Source of the DNA: Iris pallida
Taxonomy: Eukaryota > Streptophyta > Magnoliopsida > Asparagales > Iridaceae
Assembly: GCA_029216955.1 (NCBI GenBank)
Contig: JANAVB010005598.1
Coordinates: 2,005,900 to 2,069,899, forward strand
Length of the DNA: 64,000 bases
Direction of reading: 5' to 3'
The position numbers and the translations under genes are program-made. The number at the start of each line of letters is the position of its first letter. Positions within the stretch are counted from its first letter, which is position 1. The notes below the pieces were generated by a model. That model was given only the letters and a program-made list of their open reading frames with translations. It was not told the origin of the DNA and made no database searches. Below, in pieces: positions 55,038 to 64,000 of the stretch.

Positions 55038-57110
55038 TGTAACGCCCCAGTCCCAAAATACGTAGAACTAGGAACGTAGACATGCCAGCTGTATTCGTAC
55101 GAAGTATACTCCAATATATAGAAGTCTCGTATAAATACATAAGCTGTAAAATACAGTAGAACCATAACTAATCTCATCCACAAGAATAAATGAATAAAAG
55201 ATCATATAATGAGAATAAATTTGTCTTGATACAATATGTTGGACGGAGACAAATCTACTACCAACAAAATAAAGAAAAGTATATAGAAAATGAAATGAGT
55301 GGCGAGCGAAGCGAAGACGATCCAAATGCAATCATCCTCGAAGAAATAGCGAAGATCACGGCTAAAACACCTGCGAAAGACAATAGCACACACCTGGCAA
55401 GACAACCAGGTCCTCAGAGGGACGTAACAAGACACATAATAGCATGCCATATAAACTGAATAAATATTGCTCAATTAAATAAGTAAATCGAATTTTAACA
55501 TGTTCCAATACGCACCTACTGAACGAGCGTACCATCCCTCCAACCAAACAAGGACAGGAGATGGTAAACTAATTCACGGCGACGTATCTTCCCATGCTAA
55601 GAATCCGATATGGTATCCGGACCCCAACAAGGTTCAATACCTTCTCATCGAAGTAGTAAGTCACACCTACAACCAAACAAGGACAAGATGTGACAAACTA
55701 ATCCGCGACAAGTTATTGTTCCAAGCCACGGTCAGATACAAGTACCCAAACCAAAAGTACTCGTACCTAACGGATAGGGTAGCCAACCGTTCTAAGTGAA
55801 ATGTAGTTAAGAACAATCCTTCCTATGTATGGGCCCTGGCTGAATAGGATCGGCGTAGTCCCCCTTTGGGCACCAGAGGCCCCATCAGGAAGAGCATGAC
55901 GTTCCGCAGAATCGTCAGTGGCCGTCAGTAATCTTGGGTCATCAATCCCGTATCTCCAGCGGAGAGTCCGGGTCACAAGGGAAGTGCATCGAAGCCCATA
56001 CGCTAAGGAATTATCCTCCCCACCCAATGCCTATTGTGTTGTATCCACAACACAAACCACTATAACCGCTAAGTCAAACTAGCATGCAACCTCTATTAGC
56101 GGTTATTCCTATAGCACGGCTTGTACGTACTGGTGGCCAGCCAATTACGCACTTCCGTGTTCTACATACGACACACAACTTCGTGTTTACAACGTATCAA
56201 GGCCAATGAATGCAACACACAAGGTGGTCCCTTAAATCTAGGTTTAATTTGTAAGAAAAATAATACACAGCAGGAAATATAAATGGTAAGTTCTAACAGT
56301 TATGCTATGTATCACAGTTTATTTTGCATAAAGAAAATAATAGACATGCATAAAATATGAGCTAAAATAATTAAACAACAAATGGCAAGGTGTCTTGCCT
56401 GATTGTACGCCTGGTGTGCTAAAATGATCAGGGTGGCACGATCTACAACTTTGGTGTAATAACTACACAAGGGGACCTCTGTTGGCGGCACGGATCGTGT
56501 CATCGAGTCCGGAGGGGTCAAATTAGTTAGGGTGGACATAAGGTAGTCTCGAAATGGAAGAAGGAATAGGAACAATAGGACTTGGATACGGACAGGAGAA
56601 AAATCAAAGAATAATTGATAAATAAATATTTTATATATATATGAGTTTTAGAAAATATTTAACATTCCTAAAAGCTAATTTTCACGAGTCAAAATATTTA
56701 TAGGAAAAATACCAAGAAGTACTTTAAAGTCAAGAAAACCGTTTTCGGCGAAAACTCTAAGTTCGTAATAATAGAATTATTTTAGGCTAAAAATAATTTG
56801 AGTATAATTACAGGCCAAGCCCAATACGAAATTTTGCTACAAAATAATTTTAGAATACTAATATATAATTTCTGAAATAATTAATCAACAATACTAATAT
56901 TTACAGTGAATATAATAGAAACAATATTACATAATAATACTTATACTAAGTAGGGACCATATACAAATTTGATAAAAATATAAAAAAATATAAATAAAGC
57001 AAAGAACAAGCTCATCAGTACTGCTGTCTCTTCTCTACTTAAATAAAAACAACACACAAACATAAAATAATAATAATAAAGATAATAATAATAATTACAA
57101 TAAAATTACC

Positions 57111-57157
<47 letters not shown>

Positions 57158-59242
57158 CATCATCATCATCTTCCTAATAATAATGATAAGGATAATGATA
57201 ATAATAATAATAATATTAACAATGATAATAATAATAATAATGGTGATTAAGATATTAATAATGGTGATAGTAATAATGGATAAACACCAAAACACAAAAC
57301 TTAAACAAAATAAAAAAACAATAAAATAATGATAAAACAAACAACAAATAATAACTATTGCAGCAGTCAGTCGACTGCTGCTCTCCATTAAACGGAGAAG
57401 GAGAGAGAGAGAACGAATCAGAAAAAAAAGAAAAGGAGAAGAAAAATAAGAGGGGAAGAGAGAGGTCAGGAAGAGGGATGAAGAGAGCTGGAGAGCGGGA
57501 AGCTCGAGAGAAGGGGGCGACGGCGAGAGGAGGAAGAAGCGGCGGACGGTGGGAGCTAAGGGTCTCGGGCGGCGCGCTCGTGCTAGAGCGGTGGAGTTCG
57601 GGACGGAAGAGCGGAGGAAGTCGGGGAGTCGCCGGAGGGGGTTATCGGCCATGGCGGAGGTTTGGGTGTCGCGCGGAGGGGACGCGGGTTCAGTCAGGCA
57701 GCGTGACCGGAGGGGTCGAGGCGGAAGCGTGGGATCTCCGCCGTGGCACGGCGGCGGCTGGGTTCACGTGGTGGTGAGTGGCCGGAGGGTTCAAGCGCGG
57801 TGGGGGATCGGCTTGCAGCGGCGGTCGCGGTGGCGAGGACGGCCACCGGCGCAGGGTCTCGGCGGAAGAGGGCGGCGGAACGCCGGAGGTGAGTTCTAAG
57901 TTTAGGGTTTTCCAACTTTGGGTATATTTGTGCTGTGATGGTTTTTTTTTTTTGGGAGTGTGGCTGGCTCCGACGAGAGTTGGCCGGGGTCGGCGGAGTC
58001 GGGTTATGCTGTGGTGAAAACGATAATGGTCGTGGTGGTGATGGCGACGGGTTTTGGGTCTGATGGAGTCGAGGGGCTGGGCTGAGCGGGGTCGGCTATG
58101 GTGCGGCTTGGTGGCGGTGGTCGGGTTGACGAGGGTCGTGGTCGGGCTGCTGGTGGTGACGATGGGGGTTTGGGTTGATGCTGTGGTCGCAGTGGTGCTG
58201 GAGGTCGGCCAATGGTGGTGGCGGTGGTCGGTCCAAACCTGTCGGGGTGGCTGGGACGGAATTTAGAGTTTAGGATTGGGGTTAGGATTTAGGAACTACT
58301 GATTCTATCGTGTCCTGGTGTTAGGACACGAAGGAAATGTTGTGGGGAATTGTGTCCAGGGTGTTGGACACGAAGGAGGGAAAAATTGTAGATGTAAAAG
58401 AAAATAACCTATTGGAAAGACACCCGGGGTCGGACCCGAGGCCGTCACGGCTGACACGGAAGAGATGGACACCGACACGAGGCACGCCTATTTGTGGTGG
58501 AATAATTTGTGTGGATGAATAATGAATTGGAGGAGTACCTGCCTATATTTATAGGATGTGAGAATTCCCAATTAGATATGGATTAGGATATTTAAAACCC
58601 AATTTAGATAATTGAACCTATTTAATTCAAATCCAATCCAAATACAAATCCTATTTAAATTAAATCCCTTTAGTTTAAAATCGAATCAAATAATCCAATT
58701 CCAAATATAGATACTAGTTTAATCTATTTAAATAATTCCAAACATTAAATCAAGATTTAATTGGCCAAAATAACTTCCAAAAATATTTTTCAAAATACCA
58801 ATAATAATAATTTCGAAAATAATAAATATTTTTAAATATTTTTTTGAACAATAAAATATTACTATTAATAAATTTCGAAAATTATACTTTTATTTAAAAT
58901 AGACCAATAAATAAATAACGAAATATTTGTATGCCACAAATATCCTTTACATAATTAGGTTTTTCTAGTATACAAAATATTATTTATTATTAATAACTTT
59001 TTAGAAACAAAAGGCTTTTTTTTATAGCAAGAATAATAATTATATAATTTTGAAAGTGTATATTAAAATAGAAAAGAAAATGTTTTTATAAGATATGTAC
59101 GCTCGCACATATTCGTACTCGTCGAGCAAACGAAAATTTTGCATACGACGTACAATACGACTACGTGACACACAATACCAAAAATTTTAAATCCATGCAA
59201 ATTAATAAATAAAAAAAATAGTAGAAATTTAGGGGTTTTACA
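55038..59242 (-). repeat. Element C 5' LTR
   Basis: 4205 bp, with the TATA-like element at 58542-58555 and the same layout as the other copy. The minus-strand start TGTAAAACCCC and end GGGGCGTTACA are intact. Confidence 0.88.
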
Positions 59243-62200
59243 CCTTCTCCTGCGTAGACTGAGACAACCGCTCCACTGCAGCTTCAGTCTCAGCCACTTC
59301 GCGCTCCCAGACACTCACAGTGGCCTGGTAAGACGACTCAGTTTCAGCGATCAGCTTCTCCTTTTCCACGTCTATCAGGACGGAGAGATCATTTTGCTGA
59401 ATACACTGGAATTCGGAAAGCCGCTGGTCCAGCTCGGCCACCGAGGCCTCCAGAATCTCGGCCATATGATCATGGCCCTGGTGAAGACGGATCAGGTTGA
59501 TACGAAGCAGTGCCAGAGTTCTTGCCGTCGCAAAGCTCCCATTGGCGTCCATCATTGCCGATACGTCCCTCTGCAGCATTTTATACACTGCCTCGATGAT
59601 GAATTTCACATATTCATCTGCATCCGCCAGCACCTGCGGCGTCATAGCAGGAGTCGGAGAAGCTGCTTTAGAAAGCGGACTGCAAGAAGGCCCGCCTGTC
59701 TCAACCCGTGAGGCTGGATCCTCGACATCAACAGGGGCTTGACTACTAGCCCGAGGAGCCAAAGGAACAGAAGAAGCTGAGACAGACGTCAAGATAGTAC
59801 CCCAAGTAGAAGGAGCAACAGAGGGTTCCACCAAACCCTTACCCTTTTCAAGCTCAGAAGAACCACCGACGTCAGTGGCTACCTCACCAGTCCCCAATGT
59901 GCTATCAGCAGCCAGTACGGGACATTCCCTCTCTGGCAGAACGGGGAGATCAACACTTGTCTCCTGACCCGCCCCTGGAGTCAGGAACGTCAGACGAGTC
60001 TTATTTTCCTCATCAAATCCCTCTACAGGGACAGGATTTGCCGTTATCTCCCGATCGGCAGCCACTTCAGCTTCCGCTGTTGAGTCTGGGGTAGGGCTCG
60101 ACGATGCTACAGTCGACCTCCCCTCATCATGACAAGGAGGGGAATCAACCCTCTCCTTTGTTTCAATCGCATCTGTTGCCCTCGCAACAGACTCATGCAA
60201 CTCTGGAGGAACGTCATCTGAAGACGACGAACCCCACTCCACTTCATCATCAGGAAGCCTCGTGTCCGCTGGACCCTCGATGTCCAAGGTCCCCGCGGCG
60301 GCCTTCATCATCTCGGAAGCTGCTGCATCCTCAGCTTCCCTTCTAACAAAATCTGGGGATGCTGGAATCTCCACGACAACAACATCATCCGGGTTCTCCT
60401 CCATGGGAGACATCACAATCGACGGGATGCGCACTTCAGACGAGCCCGCCACCTCCTTTGGCCTGCTTCCACCAGATTTTGGAGTACGGAGTCTCCTTTT
60501 TAGTGGCTCCTACAAAAAGAAAGCATAAGTCACACGAAATGTTGAACCCGAATCGGACTATATGGGACACCTTTACCTCCGTAGGTGTCGAGTCTGACAA
60601 CACAGTCGGTGACGATGCCTTCTTCTGCCTCTTAGACGCAGAAGAGCCAGCCTTTGTATCCGCACGTCTTTTCGGTTGATCAACCAAAGGTTCTGCCTGA
60701 CCCCCTGGGGATACGGCAGGGGCACCTCGATGACCCACCTCTGGCGGACGGTACGATCGAGCCCTCGCCGATACGTTCCCAACCACCGCTAACTGGGTGC
60801 CTGCAATAAGACTGGTTTCTCTATCATATCCGGGAGGCGCGGCAGCCATAACACAGTAAAATTTGGCGACCGAGAAAGGAATCGGCGGCCGCGGGTTCTT
60901 GTCGGGCAGCGTAAAGCGAGCTTCGGTACATCCGGCATTATAGTAATGCCAAGCTCGTGCACCATCCAGCAAACTTCCAGTATACCCCAGGGTGATACTG
61001 GGATTATCCAACATCAACTGAGCATAACCGAATTGTCGTGCAAAACGGCTCGGTAAATATGGTTCCAGATAGCACTGATTCCTGTTCCGGTACACCAGAT
61101 GAGACGGCCGGATACTTTGCAACCAGCGAAATCCCCATGAAGGCAGAGTGGTGGCATCTTTACCCGAGTCCATTAAATCTTCATTGGCCTTAAAACTCAA
61201 GAAGACTGGACCAACTTTGGTGATCTTCCACCCCTGAAGGTGGGATAAAACTTTTCTGCAAACAGGAACGCCAGTATGCGACCAGTTTCTCTGATGGAAA
61301 CGACGGAGGAATGCATCCCCGGCCCTGTAATCTTCTTCCGAACCCGGACTCATCACATTCGGATGGTGTAAAATTAACCACCCCATAAAATAATGAAATG
61401 GTAATTCGGCCCGAGGGAAGTTGTCATTCCTACCTCGGTCATGAACCACATTTCTCGCAAATTTTCGTAAACCTCGCAGCAGGTTACACACCACTGCGGG
61501 AAGCAGAGCCAAGCGCCGGCCAAAGACCAACGTCACGGCTGGTAGGATTAGGTTCCGGGTCATCCTCTCTACAGAGTCGGACCCGCCTGAGAAGACATAA
61601 TCCCGAAGCCAAATCATAAGATACGCGGCTAATACTGCTTTCGACGACCTCCGATGAGTAAGGTGCCAGAAACAACTATAGGAGCGTTCATCCGACTGCC
61701 GGTCCTCGTTCTTCCGGGGATTTTTCTCACCTAACCTGCTCATTTCGGAGAGCACCTCGCTACGGAAGAGCGCTGGCAGAGTGGAAAACTGCGAGGGATC
61801 CTCCTTGTCTTGCTTAAAGACGTAATCTCTCCAAGCAGTCACATGAGGCTGCGACCCGCTCTTATCCCTCTTCTGCATATAGTAATGATGACTCGCCACT
61901 TCCTTGAAGATGGCCATTATCTCCTCAGCTTTGTCCCCCAGGACTTGGAACTCCTCGTTGGTCGGGAAGTACTCCTCATAAGGTTCTGATCCCCAAGGGA
62001 GCTTTGATACCTCGTACATTTCATGTAGTGTAAGTCTTAGCTCCCCTACCGGAGTGAAGAAGGTCCCGGTATGGGTATCAAACATCTCCAGGAGCACGAG
62101 AAACATATGCCTGTTAATGTCAATGCCTGCCTGAGTAGCACGGACTGCGGCAATCAGCCCAATCTCTCGGAGCTCAGTCTGAAACCGCGACAGGATCCAA

Positions 62201-62381
62201 AGTGTCAGTTTGTCCCATTTGGAAACGTAATGACACCAACCCTCTATCCGAAATTCTCCCTTCGGGTATGATCGCTCCATCAACAGCATACGATTTGCAA
62301 AAGTCGAGGCACCAAAGGCAAATGTATCATTGGGAACGTCACTGTAAATGCTCCCAGGACGTAGAGTCTGCCAGGTGAAAG
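59243..62381 (-). pseudogene. Antisense PMD-like gene of element B (5' and middle part)
   Basis: Exon part 62381-60577, intron 60576-60510 (67 bp, GAG|GTAAAG to TTTGTAG), exon 60509-59243, then interrupted by element C and continuing at 49657-49320. Splicing keeps phase 0 and explains the apparent frame change near 60450. The open frame extends upstream of the first ATG (62289) to the element D junction and aligns there with element A (STFANRM versus PIFANEF), so the true 5' end is beyond D. PMD-like signatures: TFFTPVGELRLTLHEM (62064) and YLPSRFARQFGYAQ (~61035), about 1 kb apart as in A; then a basic KRQKK patch and a long acidic, Ser/Pro-rich stretch. No stop interrupts the part present. 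Confidence 0.78.
60510..60576 (-). other. Intron of the antisense gene in element B
   Basis: 67 bp with donor GTAAAG and acceptor TTTTTGTAG. Unspliced reading meets a stop at 60436; removal joins two long open frames exactly in phase. Its length is near the plant minimum. Confidence 0.7.
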
Positions 62382-64000
62382 TGTCACGCCCCGATTCGGG
62401 AATCGTTCGCCTCCGCTTAGATTCACGCCGAATCGTTCGTCCTCGCTAAGGCGTGATGCCGTACAAGTCTGGAATTGCACTTGTACAAGGCGTGCTCGTG
62501 TTCCTTTTATAAAAGAGACATTTGAATAGAGATTCGCAGCGGATGATAAAGAAGTTTTGGCAACACAGATATGATCTGAAATAGGTTCTTTATTGATATC
62601 TTTGAAATTACATTGCATAAACATAAGGCTCTCAAACAGCCGAGATGAAAGGCCAAACTTGGCTACAACTTACAGAAATATTGAAATGAGATACAACTTG
62701 TTCCATACATCATATCCCTTTATTAATAATGCAGCAATAACCACCTTCAGCAAAATGCCTTCTTCTTCAAGTGGAAACTTCAAGATGTACGAAGCTTCTA
62801 AAGAGTCGGACAGCAAGCCTTCAGCGTCTATGATTATCCACTAGGTTTCCGGCACCTGTAGAGACGAGGGTCAGTACATTGCCACATATGTACTGGTGAG
62901 CGGCCGTAACCAATCTCACCATAAATCAACAGTAGTAAAAATTACATGAATGTTCACTATTGATTTGTATTCTTTCTATCTTGCCTTAGGGTCCATTAAC
63001 AATTCATATATTTGATGAAAAATATAAGAAGCATACAGTGATGTTAGAAACATAAGCAATTCATGTTGTTCTAACATAAGCAGTTCATATTGATCACCAA
63101 TTTGGTGAATCTTACCAACGGTCGATAGCCATCCCTGTACATATTTATGAATACCACTTACTCTGCCTGCATAAGACAATGTTAGCTATGCCACCTGTCT
63201 ATATGAAGGTCACTGGCGACACGCCATCTTGGACCGTCTTACTTGGTACAACGGCGCCCTTTCAGTGCGGATAGCTAGCCCCACTGCAAGTCCTGTTTAC
63301 CGATGCCAGTACGTCGGCATAATTCCTTATTCCCCCTAGGACGAACCGGGTCCGTGGCCGCGGATTACCGTTCTGGGAACTACCTTGTATACAAGTTGTC
63401 CATGACCATGCATGCAATGCAACTTAACTAATAAGAGACATGACATGCATGATAATAGCATCTTCCACACATATTCGTAGTTCTTATTTTATCTTGCCAT
63501 TTTCCCATCTTTCCATCTTACCAACTTGCCTTGAGCCATAGGCTCGTATATTCGTTCATCCAACCAAGGGACTATTCATGTTTAACCCATTCTTTCGAAC
63601 CGAAGTCCGATATACTTACCGCCCAATACTTGGGTCTTTGTATCACCTGTTAAACAATTCATATAGCATACGAGCATCATTCGATTTGCAACATAAGCCT
63701 AGCCATGTGATAATTTATCTTTCATTATCTTTCCCGTATTATTACTAGGTATCTTTTATTAAGCACCGAACGCAATAACAAGTCTACCATTGTTATGCGC
63801 GAAGATCAAGGATCGTCGAAGGATCAAAGCCACTCACTTGTTGGTGAATTGCCGAGAGAAAGAGGTCTTCCACGCAACGTCACCCGAGGTTCACCGCGTT
63901 AGCACCTGCATTGGCACCAACGTCTGGTCAGCATACTTCTTCTCTTTCTCTCAGTTATTCGATATGAAATACGTAGACGGTGAAAGTAAATCCATGAAAA
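62382..64000 (-). mobile_element. Element D: LTR related to E, incomplete at right edge
   Basis: Starts abruptly at TGTCACGCCCCGATTCGGG inside element B's antisense gene. Read on the minus strand its last bases (GGCATCACGCCTTAGCGAGG...GGGGCGTGACA) match the 3' terminus of solo LTR E, and AATAAAGAACC mirrors E's AATAAAGAG. So D is the same LTR family in the opposite orientation. At least 1.6 kb is present; whether it is a solo LTR or a full element is not visible. No coding sequence recognised. Confidence 0.65.

Larger units (their letters stand above)
49663..59242 (-). mobile_element. Element C: LARD-like element with 4.2-kb LTRs
   Basis: Two near-identical LTRs (49663-53883 and 55038-59242) flank only 1154 bp of non-coding interior. 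The perfect TSD CCTTC lies at 49658-49662 and 59243-59247. Orientation is minus: the LTR starts TGTAAAACCCC and ends GGGG(T/C)GTTACA, and the tract AATTTCGAGGACGAAATTC...AAGTTGGGTAGGA, typical of the region before the 3' LTR in Tekay/Del-like chromoviruses, sits next to the 53883 end. No gag-pol is present, so mobilisation would need proteins from elsewhere. Confidence 0.88.
37755..64000 (+). mobile_element. Element B: second Tat-type retrotransposon, 3' part interrupted
   Basis: Plus-orientation relative of element A. In the window: 5' LTR (about 37755-39995), PBS, gag-pol (39986-48683), a spacer and an antisense gene that starts beyond 62381. Element C (49663-59242) and element D (from 62382) are inserted in the antisense gene. 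The 3' LTR is not in the window; it should lie to the right of D. gag-pol has six in-frame stops and one frameshift, so the copy is defective. Confidence 0.85.

Overview
The window looks like nuclear DNA from a flowering plant, probably a monocot. It holds one spliced host gene with kilobase-long introns, surrounded by nested LTR retrotransposons, MITEs and LINE debris. The monocot guess rests on exon 1 of the host gene, where nearly every codon ends in G or C while later exons use A/T-ending codons. Bacterial-style operons, rRNA and tRNA genes were not seen.

Layout. (1) 1-14167: a LINE 3' fragment, then the first four exons (minus strand, 13602 down to 2399) of a bifunctional L-fucokinase/GDP-fucose pyrophosphorylase (FKGP). 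The rest of the gene lies beyond the left edge. Its introns carry several MITEs, two with clear target-site duplications, and one intron appears to be of the rare GC-AG class. (2) 14168-33190: a solo LTR (element E, plus strand) split by a complete 16.7-kb Ty3/gypsy element of the Tat type (element A, minus strand, 16018-32746, TSD CGGAG). (3) 33191-37754: a GC-rich stretch, a LINE reverse-transcriptase fragment and old LTR-like, AT-rich repeat DNA (F). (4) 37755 to the right edge: a second Tat element in plus orientation (element B) with its 5' LTR and whole gag-pol. Its 3' part is split by element C, a 9.6-kb LARD-like element with two 4.2-kb LTRs (49663-59242, TSD CCTTC), and cut again at 62382 by element D, an LTR related to E.

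The main observation is that elements A and B, in opposite orientations and clearly diverged, both carry a large gene between pol and the 3' LTR on the strand opposite gag-pol. It encodes a plant-mobile-domain (PMD)-like protein with an acidic middle and a coiled-coil C-terminus. In A it has its own TATA box, three recognisable introns and a poly(A) signal. In B one intron restores its frame, and element C sits exactly inside its coding sequence. Element A also has a second, small antisense unit with the same TATA decamer. The gag frames of both elements start at or just upstream of the primer-binding site, so the PBS is itself coding. Both elements are rich in short TGCGC-core words and share a motif beyond the antisense gene's 3' end.

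Both Tat elements are now defective: each has several in-frame stops, A has at least four frameshifts and B has one. Nesting gives relative ages: E before A; B before C and D. No domain search or alignment program was run; boundaries come from reading repeats, TSDs, splice sites and frames by eye.
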